From: Litchfieldia sinesaloumensis | GTDB lineage: Bacteria > Bacillota > Bacilli > Bacillales > Bacillaceae_L | NCBI RefSeq assembly: GCF_900156865.1 | Contig: NZ_LT732529.1 | Location: 266,300 to 330,299 of the forward strand | Reading direction: 5' to 3' | Length of the DNA stretch: 64,000 bases | Part shown: piece after piece, positions 7,749 to 17,136 of the stretch | How positions within the stretch are numbered: the stretch's first letter is position 1 | How the letters are laid out: the number at the start of each line of letters is the position of its first letter | The notes under the pieces: model-generated | Databases searched by the model: none | What the model was told of the DNA's origin: nothing | What the model saw: only the letters and a program-made list of their open reading frames with translations | Program-made: the position numbers and the translations under genes

Positions 7749-9008
7749 GTGAAAAAGGTAATCGGATGGTCACTTGGGATTTATCTTGTCTTTGGACTAT
7801 TTATAGCATGGTATTTATTTTTTGGAGCAAATACGGACATCCCTACACAGTTAAAAGGAAGTCCAGCGGACCCGCAGACATTTATGAATGAACGCGAGCT
7901 TTTATTAAGTGAAGAGTATTCACAAATTAGAAATCTCTTGTTTTTCATATCAATTCCATTTGAATGGCTGATTTATATACTGGTCCTTGCAATTGGGATT
8001 TCTGCAAAATTTCGCGACTGGTCAAAAGTATCTGCTAAATTTTCAATTTTGCAAACGGCGATTTATCTATTTTGGCTCTCCTTGTTAGTTGAGGTACTAT
8101 CATTCCCACTATCATGGATAAGCTACAATGTTTCGAAGACATATAATATAACAGTTCAATCGACTCAAGGTTGGATGAAGGATTTATTAATTGATTTTTG
8201 GGTGAATTACGCATTAATGATTGTGATTGTGGGTGTTTTATTCAGGTTGATAAGAAGAAACGAGAAACGATGGTGGTTTCATGCATGGCTACTCTCAATC
8301 CCTTTCTCCATGTTTCTTATGTTCGTACAGCCGGTTATTATTGACCCACTCTATAATGACTTTTTCCCATTAACAGATAAAGAACTTGAGACGAAAATAC
8401 TGGAACTTGCAGATCGAGCAGATATCCCTGCAGATCATGTATTTGAGGTGAATATGTCTGAAAAAACAAATGCATTAAATGCTTATGTAACTGGTATTGG
8501 CTCAAATTCTCGAATTGTGCTTTGGGATACAACTCTTCAGCGTTTAAATGAAGGTGAAATATTATTCATTATGGCTCATGAAATGGGACATTATGTCATG
8601 AAGCATATTTATATTGGAATTGCGGGTTACCTGCTTTTAACTCTTGTGGGATTATTCATCATAAGTAAACTGATGAGCTTCATGATTCGAAAATGGGGTC
8701 ATCTGTTTAAAATATCAAGTGTAAAAGATATTGCAGTTCTCCCTGTGTTCCTATTGTTAATTTCCGTATTAAGTTTCGTGTCAGATCCGGTGTCAAACGC
8801 TGTTTCTAGACATCAGGAAAAGTCTGCGGACTTGTATGCATTAGAAATGACGGAGGACAACCAAGCAGCAGTCACATCGTTCCAAAAACTATCAAGAGCA
8901 GGCCTAAGTCAAGTTAATCCTCCGTTCCTAGTTAAGGTATTCAGATATGGGCACCCAACAATGCTCGAACGAATAACGTATACAAATGAATTTGAAAAGA
9001 ATAAGTAG
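7749..9008 (+). CDS. yhfN: M48-family membrane metallopeptidase (YhfN-like)
   Basis: This is a membrane-bound zinc protease related to CAAX prenyl proteases/HtpX. The zinc motif HEMGH (in MAHEMGHYVMKH) lies near residue 277, with a third acidic ligand expected in the SADLYALEM segment. Several transmembrane helices lie in the N-terminal half and two follow the catalytic motif. I chose GTG 7749 because AAGGGGG ends 8 bases before it; the frame is open a little further upstream (TTG 7725, ATG 7731), but the ATG overlaps the ribosome binding site. B. subtilis has yhfN near lcfB. Physiological substrates are unknown. Confidence 0.85.
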   Translation: MKKVIGWSLGIYLVFGLFIAWYLFFGANTDIPTQLKGSPADPQTFMNERELLLSEEYSQIRNLLFFISIPFEWLIYILVLAIGISAKFRDWSKVSAKFSILQTAIYLFWLSLLVEVLSFPLSWISYNVSKTYNITVQSTQGWMKDLLIDFWVNYALMIVIVGVLFRLIRRNEKRWWFHAWLLSIPFSMFLMFVQPVIIDPLYNDFFPLTDKELETKILELADRADIPADHVFEVNMSEKTNALNAYVTGIGSNSRIVLWDTTLQRLNEGEILFIMAHEMGHYVMKHIYIGIAGYLLLTLVGLFIISKLMSFMIRKWGHLFKISSVKDIAVLPVFLLLISVLSFVSDPVSNAVSRHQEKSADLYALEMTEDNQAAVTSFQKLSRAGLSQVNPPFLVKVFRYGHPTMLERITYTNEFEKNK

Positions 9009-9014
9009 TATCAC

Positions 9015-9057
9015 GAAAGCCTTGTTTACAGTGCGAACCTGTGAGCGAGGCTTTTCT
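9015..9057 (+). terminator. Terminator after the M48 peptidase gene
   Basis: The long imperfect stem AAAGCCT...TTTACAG / CTGTGAG...AGGCTTT is followed by TCTTATTTT. Confidence 0.7.
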
Positions 9058-9283
9058 TATTTTCTCCTTTCTAAATGATTATTGATATTGGATAAAATCA
9101 ATTGTATCAAGAACAGCTAAGTTTGCGAAACAGCCTTATCTTTAATGTTGTTATAGTACAGAAAAACTATATTTATAATTGTTATATAAAAATTTACAGA
9201 AAAATGTTCCATTTTTGAAAAGTGTGTTATATAATACTTTTAGAATTAATAATCTGTATTACAACAATATAAGAAAGGTGTTA

Positions 9284-10882
9284 ATGAATAAAATGACTAC
9301 ACAAACCTCAGGCATTCAAATTAAAGGAAAGATGTATGAGCAGTATGAAGAAGTTTTGACACCTCAAGCATTAAACTTCATTGAAAAACTTGAACGTAAC
9401 TTTGGAGAAAGAAGAAAGCAGCTACTAGAAAAAAGACAACAAAGACAGAAAGAAATTGATAATGGAAAGATGCCCACTTTCTTATCGGAAACAGAACATA
9501 TTCGCAATGGTGAATGGACTGTAGCCCCGATACCTAAGGATTTGCAGGATCGGCGAGTTGAAATTACAGGTCCAGTTGATCGAAAGATGATTATAAATGC
9601 ATTGAACTCAGGTGCAAAAGTTTTTATGGCTGATTTCGAGGATGCTACCTCGCCCACTTGGAAAAATATAATTGAGGGACAGATTAATTTACGAGATGCA
9701 GTAAGAGGGACAATCACGTTTGAAAATTCCAAAGGAAAACTATATAAGCTAAATGATGAAATTGCAACCCTTGTTGTTCGTCCACGTGGATGGCATTTAG
9801 AGGAGAAGCATATTGAACTTGATGGAAAGAGGATTTCTGCTGGTTTACTAGATTTTGGACTTTATTTTTATCATAATACGAAACGCTTAATAGAAAACGG
9901 AAGCGGACCCTATTTTTATCTACCAAAGATGGAGAGTCATCTTGAAGCAAGGCTGTGGAATGATGTTTTCGTTTTCGCACAAAATGAACTTCAGATTCCT
10001 CAAGGAACGATTAAAGCAACTGTTTTAATTGAAACGATTCTAGCAACCTTCGAAGTAGATGAAATTTTGTATGAACTAAAAGCACATTCTGCCGGGCTTA
10101 ATTGTGGCAGATGGGATTATATATTTAGCTATTTAAAGAGATTCCGAAATGTGGATAATGTGATATTACCAGACCGTTCTCTTGTGACAATGACTGCTCC
10201 ATTTATGAGTGCGTATTCACAGCATGTCATTAAAACTTGTCACAAGCGGAACGTCCATGCAATTGGAGGGATGGCCGCCCAAATACCAGTGAAAAACAAT
10301 CCTAAAGCAAATGAGGAAGCTTTTGGGAAAGTACGTGCGGACAAAGAACGTGAGGCCAACAATGGACATGATGGTACTTGGGTTGCTCATCCTGGACTTG
10401 TACCTGTTGCAAGACAGGTCTTCAATACAATTATGCTAGGACCTAACCAGATAGATAAAAAAAGAGAGGATGTGCAGGTGACTGTCGAAGATCTTATCGC
10501 AATTCCTGAAGGGAATATTACTGAGCTAGGGGTTCGAACCAATATCAATGTTGGTATTCAATACATTGAATCTTGGTTACGCGGCCATGGTGCTGCACCG
10601 ATACACAATCTTATGGAGGATGCGGCAACAGCAGAAATCTCTAGAGCCCAAGTGTGGCAATGGATACGTCATCCGAAAGGAATTTTGGAGGATGGGCGAA
10701 AGGTTACAATAGAGCTTGTTCAACGGTTTCAGGAAGAAGAACTTGAAAAAATAAAACTTGAAATTGGCAATGAAGCCTTTGCTTCAGGCCGCTTTACAGA
10801 AGCTACTAAACTATTTGATGACTTAATAACAAATGATGAGTTTGTAGAATTTTTAACGTTACCTGGATATGAAATCTTATAA
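9284..10882 (+). CDS. aceB: Malate synthase A
   Basis: The enzyme condenses glyoxylate with acetyl-CoA to malate, the second step of the glyoxylate shunt. The sequence follows malate synthase A throughout: [37 protein letters not shown]-type [21 protein letters not shown] and [13 protein letters not shown]. From ATG 9284 the protein has 532 residues, the normal length; the open frame runs back to 9179, but that extension is unlike the family. The ribosome binding site AAAGGTG lies a few bases before 9284. It is followed 27 bases later by aceA, making a two-gene operon. B. subtilis 168 lacks this operon; some other Bacillus have it. Confidence 0.95.
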   Translation: MNKMTTQTSGIQIKGKMYEQYEEVLTPQALNFIEKLERNFGERRKQLLEKRQQRQKEIDNGKMPTFLSETEHIRNGEWTVAPIPKDLQDRRVEITGPVDRKMIINALNSGAKVFMADFEDATSPTWKNIIEGQINLRDAVRGTITFENSKGKLYKLNDEIATLVVRPRGWHLEEKHIELDGKRISAGLLDFGLYFYHNTKRLIENGSGPYFYLPKMESHLEARLWNDVFVFAQNELQIPQGTIKATVLIETILATFEVDEILYELKAHSAGLNCGRWDYIFSYLKRFRNVDNVILPDRSLVTMTAPFMSAYSQHVIKTCHKRNVHAIGGMAAQIPVKNNPKANEEAFGKVRADKEREANNGHDGTWVAHPGLVPVARQVFNTIMLGPNQIDKKREDVQVTVEDLIAIPEGNITELGVRTNINVGIQYIESWLRGHGAAPIHNLMEDAATAEISRAQVWQWIRHPKGILEDGRKVTIELVQRFQEEELEKIKLEIGNEAFASGRFTEATKLFDDLITNDEFVEFLTLPGYEIL

Positions 10883-10909
10883 AATACCGAAAAAATAGGA
10901 GGATATAAA

Positions 10910-12187
10910 ATGACAAATGAAAGAATTCAACAATTACAAGAAAGCTGGGAAATGGATTCAAGGTGGAAGGGGATTGAAAGACCTTATAGTGCTGAGGATG
11001 TGGTTCGTTTACGTGGGTCAATTGATATTGAGCACACATTGGCACGTAGAGGGTCTGAAAAGCTTTGGAATCTACTAAACACTGAAGATTTTATCAATGC
11101 ACTTGGCGCATTAACGGGTAATCAAGCTGTTCAGCAAGTGAAAGCCGGTTTAAAGGCGATTTATTTAAGTGGGTGGCAAGTAGCTGCAGACGCGAATTTG
11201 TCTGGTCATATGTACCCTGACCAAAGTCTATATCCAGCAAACAGTGTACCAAGTGTTGTAAAGCGGATTAACCAAGCGCTACAACGTGCTGACCAGATTC
11301 AGCACCTAGAAGGTGAAGGAGATACTGACTGGTTCGCTCCAATTGTGGCTGATGCAGAGGCAGGATTTGGTGGCCAATTAAATGTATTTGAGTTAATGAA
11401 GGGTATGATTGAAGCGGGAGCTGCTGGTGTACATTTTGAAGATCAGCTTTCTTCAGAAAAGAAATGTGGACATTTAGGCGGAAAGGTATTATTACCAACT
11501 CAAACAGCAGTGAAAAATTTAATCTCTGCACGCTTAGCAGCCGATGTAATGGGAGTTCCGACAATACTAGTTGCGCGAACAGATGCAGATGCAGCAGACC
11601 TTATTACAAGTGATATTGATCCCGTTGACCAGCAATTTATAACGGGTGAACGTACACCGGAGGGATTTTTCCGAACAAAAGCTGGACTTGACCAAGCAAT
11701 TGCACGTGGTTTAGCTTATGCACCATATGCAGACTTGATTTGGTGTGAAACATCAGAACCGGATTTAGAACAAGCCAAGCGTTTTGCAGATGCTATTCAT
11801 GAAAAATTTCCTGGTAAGCTATTGGCTTATAATTGTTCTCCATCGTTTAACTGGAAGAAGAAGCTAGATGATGAGACGATTGAAAATTTCCAAAGGGAAA
11901 TCGGAAAAATGGGTTACAAATTCCAATTTGTTACTTTAGCTGGATTCCATGCATTAAACCACAGCATGTTTGAATTAGCAAGAGGATACAAGGAAAGAGG
12001 AATGGGAGCATATTCTGAACTTCAGCAGGCTGAGTTCGCTAGTGAAAAATATGGATATACAGCAACACGCCATCAGCGTGAGGTTGGAACGGGATACTTT
12101 GATGAAGTGGCACAGGTGATTACAGGAGGAACATCTTCAACCACGGCATTAAAGGGGTCTACTGAAGAAGCTCAATTTACGAAGTAA
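10910..12187 (+). CDS. aceA: Isocitrate lyase
   Basis: The enzyme cleaves isocitrate to succinate and glyoxylate, bypassing the CO2-losing steps of the TCA cycle and permitting growth on acetate or fatty acids. The signature KKCGHLGGK holds the catalytic cysteine at residue 186. The Mg-binding region [17 protein letters not shown] and the C-terminal [11 protein letters not shown] segment are conserved. Length is 425 residues. AGGAGG precedes ATG 10910. The gene is the distal member of the aceBA operon. Its setting near FadR-linked beta-oxidation genes fits use of the acetyl-CoA they generate. Confidence 0.96.
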   Translation: MTNERIQQLQESWEMDSRWKGIERPYSAEDVVRLRGSIDIEHTLARRGSEKLWNLLNTEDFINALGALTGNQAVQQVKAGLKAIYLSGWQVAADANLSGHMYPDQSLYPANSVPSVVKRINQALQRADQIQHLEGEGDTDWFAPIVADAEAGFGGQLNVFELMKGMIEAGAAGVHFEDQLSSEKKCGHLGGKVLLPTQTAVKNLISARLAADVMGVPTILVARTDADAADLITSDIDPVDQQFITGERTPEGFFRTKAGLDQAIARGLAYAPYADLIWCETSEPDLEQAKRFADAIHEKFPGKLLAYNCSPSFNWKKKLDDETIENFQREIGKMGYKFQFVTLAGFHALNHSMFELARGYKERGMGAYSELQQAEFASEKYGYTATRHQREVGTGYFDEVAQVITGGTSSTTALKGSTEEAQFTK

Positions 12188-12201
12188 CAGGCGCGTGAAA
12201 A

Positions 12202-12232
12202 AACTGGCTAACAAGTTGTTAGTCAGTTTTTA
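12202..12232 (+). terminator. Terminator after aceA
   Basis: A 12-bp stem (AACTGGCTAACA / TGTTAGTCAGTT, one G-T pair) is followed by a T run. It may also stop the convergent IDEAL-domain transcript. Confidence 0.88.
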
Positions 12233-12256
12233 TGTGATTTTACGAAATCATCATAA

Positions 12257-12493
12257 TTACAATGTCTTACTATATAGTTTGCGGTATTCTGCTGATGCTT
12301 CCATAAACAAGCCCTCATTTTTCGAGTCAATGGCCTCATTCACTTTACTTTCTAAAAGTTCTTTTTTTCGTTTAAATAGGCTCTCATCGATAATCATTTG
12401 AATATATATGTCTAATACCGTTTCCCTAGGTGCTCTGATTGAATTTTTATCCCGTGACTTCATGATCTCTGAATAGGTTTTTCTTTTTTTCAT
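12257..12493 (-). CDS. IDEAL-domain small protein
   Basis: This 78-residue protein carries the IDEAL motif region: MIIDESLFKRKKELLESKV is followed by a short helix with NEAIDSKNEGLFMEASAEY. It starts with a lysine-rich MKKRKTYSEIMKSRDK. The ribosome binding site on the minus strand is AGGGGTGAG, 5 bases before ATG. IDEAL domains occur in small Bacillus proteins of unknown function. A gene of the same size (yhzC) is a neighbour of comK in B. subtilis and is the likely counterpart, but I could not confirm this by alignment. Confidence 0.8.
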   Translation of the reverse strand: MKKRKTYSEIMKSRDKNSIRAPRETVLDIYIQMIIDESLFKRKKELLESKVNEAIDSKNEGLFMEASAEYRKLYSKTL

Positions 12494-12772
12494 GAAAGCT
12501 CACCCCTAAATCATTTTTACTAGTATATTTAGGAAGGTAGATAAAATCAACTGAATTTTTAGACTTTTTTTAAAATTTATTTGGAATACTTACTTTCGAA
12601 TATGCAATTGCGTATTTTCACTAGGGTTCTTTCGCTCGTAAGAAACCATTTAAAATATGTTGCATTTGCAGAAAGGGATATTTATATTTTTGGGATAATA
12701 TCGGCAGAATATAGGAAAAATTTGTATGATATTTTGGTTTTACAAGCAAGATAGTAATGGAGGTGGAAAAAA

Positions 12773-12985
12773 ATGAAAAAACAAGATGAACGACTAACAT
12801 CTGATATGCCAATGAATACACCATTAAATCCAGTCTTCGGAATGTCAAATACGTTAGATACTAATAACCCTTTTCTCTCTGAATCGGTCTATGCTGGAAA
12901 TTCAATTGACGAACATACCACATTAGAACAAGCTAACGCCCATTTGGCTGAGAAAGAAATTGGACAAATAAATGAGAATTCATGA
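12773..12985 (+). CDS. Small hydrophilic protein of unknown function
   Basis: This is a 70-residue acidic, polar protein without membrane segments, cysteines or a recognisable domain. It is rich in Asn, Thr and Glu. The near-consensus ribosome binding site (ATGGAGGTGG) ends 6 bases before ATG 12773, which argues for a real gene. It is divergent from the IDEAL gene and precedes comK by 240 bases. I do not recognise it. Similarly small Asn/Thr-rich proteins are common among Bacillus stress or sporulation proteins, but nothing in the sequence proves that here. Confidence 0.65.
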   Translation: MKKQDERLTSDMPMNTPLNPVFGMSNTLDTNNPFLSESVYAGNSIDEHTTLEQANAHLAEKEIGQINENS

Positions 12986-13109
12986 AAAAAATGTGGAGAC
13001 AGTTTACACAAACCCTCAGAAGTGATTGGCAAGATTGAAAATTGTAGGTGGTTTTCTTTTGAAAATGTTTTTGGTTCATTAAGAGCATTTTAAAAAGAAA
13101 TCCACTTTT

Positions 13110-13154
13110 TTTGTGAACAATTTATGAACCATTTGTGAACTATCTGGTTATAAA
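13110..13154 (+). promoter_or_regulatory. Triple direct repeat and -10 upstream of comK
   Basis: TTTGTGAAC (13110-13118), TTTATGAAC (13121-13129) and TTTGTGAAC (13132-13140) recur at an exact 11-bp period. Eight bases after the third copy is TATAAA (13149-13154), a possible -10. A -35 hexamer at the right distance is poor (GAACCA). This looks like a binding array for an activator or repressor on one face of the helix. I found no exact AAAA-N5-TTTT ComK box in the same interval. Confidence 0.5.
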
Positions 13155-13225
13155 TACCTAGGAGTGCTAATATGAAAATGCTTCCATTAGTTTAAAAATT
13201 AAAATAATTTTAAGGAGATGAATAA

Positions 13226-13756
13226 ATGGAAAATAAGGAAACGAATTATTTGCTGGAATATGAAATTAACCCGGACACAATGGCGGTACTCCCTATTGAA
13301 GATGGTAAGAATACCTGTTCAAGAGTACTCGAAGTAGAAGGTGAATATATTGTAGCCATGAAGCCGACTGAGATTGTAGACAGGAGCTGTCGTTATTTTG
13401 GAAGCTCACTTAAGGGCCGACAAGAAGGGACTCGTGAAATAATGGGAGTTACCCATAAAGCGCCAATTATTGTTGAGGCCTCCAATAAAATTTTTTTGTT
13501 TCCGACTACCTCTCCAACGAAGCTAGATTGCGCTTGGCTCTCACATAATTATGTTTCGGAGTGTAGCTTTAGCCAATATGAGAGTACGACTGTTATCTTT
13601 ACAAATAAGCAAGCCATCCAATTGCAAATTTCGAAAGGCTCCTTCCAAAATCAACTTCATAGAACTGCCCAATTGCGGACCATCGTTACGAATAGAATGG
13701 ATAAGTCCAGAAAACGCATTAAATTTGTCTTAAATCCCCAAACAAATGAGAGTTAA
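13226..13756 (+). CDS. comK: Competence transcription factor ComK
   Basis: ComK is the master activator of genetic competence and binds paired AT-boxes. Colinear similarity to B. subtilis ComK is clear: VDRSCRYFGSSLKGRQEGT (residues 52-70), HKAPIIVEASNKIFLFPT, SFQNQLHRTAQLRT and a final FVLNP at 167-171. The protein ends at 176 residues against 192 in B. subtilis, five residues after the FVLNP that aligns with the MecA-recognition motif FMLYP. AAGGAGATG precedes ATG 13226. No frameshifted continuation is apparent after the stop. The gene is monocistronic, with the minus-strand YhjD-like gene converging. Activity of this short form is uncertain. Confidence 0.93.
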   Translation: MENKETNYLLEYEINPDTMAVLPIEDGKNTCSRVLEVEGEYIVAMKPTEIVDRSCRYFGSSLKGRQEGTREIMGVTHKAPIIVEASNKIFLFPTTSPTKLDCAWLSHNYVSECSFSQYESTTVIFTNKQAIQLQISKGSFQNQLHRTAQLRTIVTNRMDKSRKRIKFVLNPQTNES

Positions 13757-13812
13757 CCTAGAGTTACTAATTAAATGAAGTCGTATAAAGGATAGTTGTA
13801 ATTACAATATCT

Positions 13813-14181
13813 CTACTCAATGACATTTTTCTGGACGAAATAGGATTCTAGAAGCTGTTGAACTTCATTTCGGATCCGTGGGTTAAAATAATTATGCTCC
13901 TCTTCATAGCCTCGGTACATGAATGAAAATAAGGTAAATGCCTCATCTCTTTGTTTTTCATAAACCTTCATATTTTTCTTTTTCATCTGTTGTTTGATTG
14001 TATAGAGATCTTTTTGAACCATCTTCATTGTATGCTCAATTAGATGGAGATACGGTTTTTTTAACTTAAAGCTAGCGGTTTCGATTGCTGATAGATCCCG
14101 ATTAAGAATCGTAAGGACCATTGGTAAGAAGATGGCTTTTTCAAAAATATTACGATCATCTTCAGGTATTCTTGTCATCAT
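13813..14181 (-). CDS. yhjD: YhjD-like protein of unknown function
   Basis: This 122-residue soluble protein has no signal peptide. It begins MTRIPEDDRNIFEKAIFLPMVLTILNRD and is predominantly helical, with a basic heptad-like stretch around residues 50-75 and aromatic-rich FSFMYRGYEEEHNYF near 90. Size and position between comK and yhjE/sip match B. subtilis YhjD. The function is not known. Two Met codons open the frame; either could be used. Confidence 0.7.
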   Translation of the reverse strand: MMTRIPEDDRNIFEKAIFLPMVLTILNRDLSAIETASFKLKKPYLHLIEHTMKMVQKDLYTIKQQMKKKNMKVYEKQRDEAFTLFSFMYRGYEEEHNYFNPRIRNEVQQLLESYFVQKNVIE

Positions 14182-14345
14182 TATCCCTTCTTTTAAGAAC
14201 GTATGTTTGTATATATGATATAATATTTTTTAAGAAGAATCAAGAATGGTGAAGGAGAATTTATTTCTGTTGTCGAAATACTTTTATAGTAGTACAAAAT
14301 ACCACAAGACTACTTTGCCAATACTGAAATAAAGGACGGAGAAGA

Positions 14346-16337
14346 ATGACGTACAAAAAGACACGAGGAATTACTGCAGAGGATTTATATGAATTAAAAA
14401 CAGTCAATGACCCACAATTTTCTCCAGACGGAGATAGGTTCGTATTTGTAGAGACAGAAATTAATAAGGACAAGCATGAGTATAACTCACATTTATATGT
14501 TGGGACAGTAGATGGGACAATCACTCAGTGGACATTTGGAGATGTCAGGGACGGATCGCCACGCTGGTCGCCGGATGGTAAGAAGATTGCATTTGTATCA
14601 AATCGCTCTGGGAAACAGCAAATTTATTGTATCAATGCTAATGGTGGTGAACCAAAACAACTTACATATTGTGTGAATGGAGCACGAAACCCAATCTGGT
14701 CACCAGATGGTAAGCAAATTTTGTTTGTAACTTCTTTAGGACCAGATGAAAGCATCTCAGATAAAGAAAAGAAGAAAAAAGATGAGGATGAGAAAAAGCT
14801 AGAGCCTTTGGTTGTCGAACGAATCCGGTATAAATCTGATGCAGCAGGGTTTCTAGATAATAAGAACCAACATCTTGCTGTAATAGATGTGTCAACTGGT
14901 GCAGTAGAGCAATTAACATCTGGGGAGTATGATTACACTGCTGGCTGTTGGTCACCAGATGGTACGCAAATTACATTCGTTGGAGATATCAGTGAGGAGT
15001 CAGATTACAATCTGATTTCTGATGTATATGTGATGTCAGTAAGTGATAAAAGGTATCAAAAAATAACTGCTAGCACAGGTAGTTTTGGTAACCCTTCATG
15101 GTCACCTGATGGTAAGTTCATTGCATTAATTGGACATGAACAAGAATTTGCTGGAGCAACTTTACCAAAAGTTTGGCTATATACTGTTGAAAGTGCTGAA
15201 CTCACTTGTTTAACAAGTGAATTAGATGCATATGTTGGCGATTGTGTTGCTGCTGATTTTCAGTTAGGAGCATCGAATTCCGGTGTCATTTGGAACGAGG
15301 ATAGTAGAAGTTTTTACTTCATTTTATCGAATCATGGTAGTACAGGGGTTTATTATGGATCGATTGAAGGTGAAGTGTATCCATCCTTATTTGAAAATCA
15401 GCACGTATTCGCCTTGACTGTGAACAATCATAAAGCTGTTGTTGGGATCAGTAAACCAACAGAGCCAGGGGATTTATATCATCTGGATTTAAGTACAGGT
15501 GAATTAAACCAACTTACTAAAGTAAATGAGTCATTTTTACAGGAAGTTGAATTGTCAGATGCAGAACCATTTACATTCCAGGCACCAGATGGCTGGGAAA
15601 TCAATGGTTGGGTAATGAAACCAGTCGGTTATGAAGAAGGTAAAAAGTATCCGACTATTGTTGAAGTACATGGTGGTCCTCATGCTATGTATGCCAATAC
15701 CTATTTTCATGAGTTTCAAGTGTTAACAAGTAAAGGATTTGCAGTTGTTTTCACAAACCCTCGCGGAAGTCACGGCTATGGACAGCAATTTGTAGATGCT
15801 GTTCGAGGTGATTATGGTGGTAAAGATTATTTAGATGTAATGGCAGCAACAGATTATGCTGTCCGTCATTTTGATTTTGTTGATGAAACCAAACTTGGAG
15901 TGACAGGCGGAAGCTACGGTGGATTCATGACGAATTGGATTGTTGGACATACAAATCGTTTTAAAGCAGCAGTTACACAACGTTCTATTTCGAACTGGCT
16001 TAGCTTCTATGGAGTAAGTGATATTGGCTACTTCTTTACTGAGTGGGAATTAAAAGGGAATCTTCTCGAAGATGCTGAAAAACTATGGAATCATTCACCA
16101 CTAAAATACGTCGGGAACGTGGAAACTCCTTTACTAATCATCCATGGTGAGCGTGATTTCCGCTGCCCAATCGAACAAGCGGAACAATTTTATGTGGCAT
16201 TAAAGCATCAAAAGAAACCAACAAAATTTGTACGGTTCCCAGGTGCTAATCATGAATTATCAAGAAGTGGGAATCCTAAGCTTAGAGTATCACGACTAAA
16301 TCATATTAAAGGTTGGTTTGTGGAATATCTCGGATAA
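14346..16337 (+). CDS. S9-family peptidase (acylaminoacyl-peptidase / YuxL-like)
   Basis: This is a cytoplasmic prolyl-oligopeptidase-family serine peptidase of 663 residues with no signal peptide. The N-terminal two thirds form a beta-propeller with repeated WSPDGKKIAFVSNR, WSPDGKQILFVT, WSPDGTQITFVGD and WSPDGKFIALIG motifs (PD40 repeats). The C-terminal alpha/beta-hydrolase domain carries the nucleophile in GGSYGGFM (Ser about 522), Asp in HGERDFR (about 604) and His in GANHELS (about 637). It resembles B. subtilis YuxL, yet lies here between yhjD- and yhjE-like genes. ATG 14346 follows GGACGGAGAAG. A terminator closes it. Confidence 0.9.
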   Translation: MTYKKTRGITAEDLYELKTVNDPQFSPDGDRFVFVETEINKDKHEYNSHLYVGTVDGTITQWTFGDVRDGSPRWSPDGKKIAFVSNRSGKQQIYCINANGGEPKQLTYCVNGARNPIWSPDGKQILFVTSLGPDESISDKEKKKKDEDEKKLEPLVVERIRYKSDAAGFLDNKNQHLAVIDVSTGAVEQLTSGEYDYTAGCWSPDGTQITFVGDISEESDYNLISDVYVMSVSDKRYQKITASTGSFGNPSWSPDGKFIALIGHEQEFAGATLPKVWLYTVESAELTCLTSELDAYVGDCVAADFQLGASNSGVIWNEDSRSFYFILSNHGSTGVYYGSIEGEVYPSLFENQHVFALTVNNHKAVVGISKPTEPGDLYHLDLSTGELNQLTKVNESFLQEVELSDAEPFTFQAPDGWEINGWVMKPVGYEEGKKYPTIVEVHGGPHAMYANTYFHEFQVLTSKGFAVVFTNPRGSHGYGQQFVDAVRGDYGGKDYLDVMAATDYAVRHFDFVDETKLGVTGGSYGGFMTNWIVGHTNRFKAAVTQRSISNWLSFYGVSDIGYFFTEWELKGNLLEDAEKLWNHSPLKYVGNVETPLLIIHGERDFRCPIEQAEQFYVALKHQKKPTKFVRFPGANHELSRSGNPKLRVSRLNHIKGWFVEYLG

Positions 16338-16347
16338 GAGTTTGAAA

Positions 16348-16377
16348 GGCACTAGTGTTCCAAACTAGTGTCTTTTT
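16348..16377 (+). terminator. Terminator after the S9 peptidase gene
   Basis: A 9-bp stem (GGCACTAGT / ACTAGTGTC, one G-T pair) is followed by TTTTTC. Confidence 0.85.
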
Positions 16378-16489
16378 CTATATCATTTGTGTATTTTTTT
16401 TGGTAGTAATGCCCAAATGGGTGTACAATATTATGTAATACTAAATTGAGCATCTGCATAGGTGGAATTGATTTTCTGAGGGGATACAT

Positions 16490-17110
16490 ATGGATATAGA
16501 AATGATAAAAGAACTAATTACATTGAAAAATATCGAAGAGTTACTAGGGGAATACCGTTCGTTTGGTCCGTTACCTGGAATTCTGCTTCCAATGTTAGAG
16601 GCGTTCCTTCCGTTTCTACCACTAGTTGCATTTGTTGTTGCCAATGCAAATGCGTTTGGACTTTGGCTTGGTTTTTTATACTCCTGGGTTGGTGCTATTG
16701 GTGGTGCTCTTCTGGTCTTTTTCTTAGTCCGTAAATATGGTCAAAAACGATTCTTCTCGTTTGTTAGTCGCCACAAAAAAGTGAAAGGTCTCATTAACTG
16801 GGTAGAACGGCATGGATTTGGCCCATTATTTCTTCTGTTTTGTTTTCCATTTACTCCTTCAGCGGCGATTAATTTAGTTGCAGGATTATCAAGGGTTAGT
16901 ACAGCACAATTTGTTTTAGCTGTTTTATGTGGAAAATTAGTAATGATATTCACCATTAGTTTCATAGGCTATGATATACGAGCACTTATTCAACAACCAG
17001 TACGAACCATTATAGTAGCAATTATTATTTTTGTACTATGGATTGTTGGTAAAAGAGTAGAGGCATGGTTAAAGGTAAAGCCAAATCTCCTTAAAGAAGA
17101 TGAGGCTTAG
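16490..17110 (+). CDS. yhjE: TVP38/TMEM64 (DedA-like) membrane protein, YhjE-like
   Basis: This is a 206-residue integral membrane protein of the VTT/SNARE-associated family. The conserved re-entrant/TM region is visible as GILLPMLEAFLPFLPL (about residues 28-43), followed by GFLYSWVGAIGGALLVFFLVRKYG and the FCFPFTPSAAINLVAGLS motif near 120-137. Such proteins are implicated in lipid or undecaprenyl-phosphate translocation, but the role of this one is not established. It is 26 bases upstream of a signal peptidase gene, the same order (yhjE-sipV) as in B. subtilis, so the two are probably cotranscribed. ATG 16490 follows GAGGGG. Confidence 0.85.
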   Translation: MDIEMIKELITLKNIEELLGEYRSFGPLPGILLPMLEAFLPFLPLVAFVVANANAFGLWLGFLYSWVGAIGGALLVFFLVRKYGQKRFFSFVSRHKKVKGLINWVERHGFGPLFLLFCFPFTPSAAINLVAGLSRVSTAQFVLAVLCGKLVMIFTISFIGYDIRALIQQPVRTIIVAIIIFVLWIVGKRVEAWLKVKPNLLKEDEA

Positions 17111-17136
17111 AAGCTAAAAACGAAGGGGGAGTTGGG

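Noticed and set aside
9121-9136. GTTTGCGAAAC as a possible cre site before aceB
   Set aside because: It is a CG-centred imperfect palindrome, but it lacks the conserved T/A positions of TGWAANCGNTNWCA on both sides.
9179-9283. N-terminal extension of malate synthase to 9179
   Set aside because: The added 35 residues are AT-rich and unlike the family, and the ribosome binding site lies before 9284.
13021-13225. ComK autoregulatory AT-boxes upstream of comK
   Set aside because: Many A- and T-tracts are present, but none has the exact AAAA-N5-TTTT spacing; spacings of 2, 3, 9 and 10 were seen. A tolerant matrix search would be needed.
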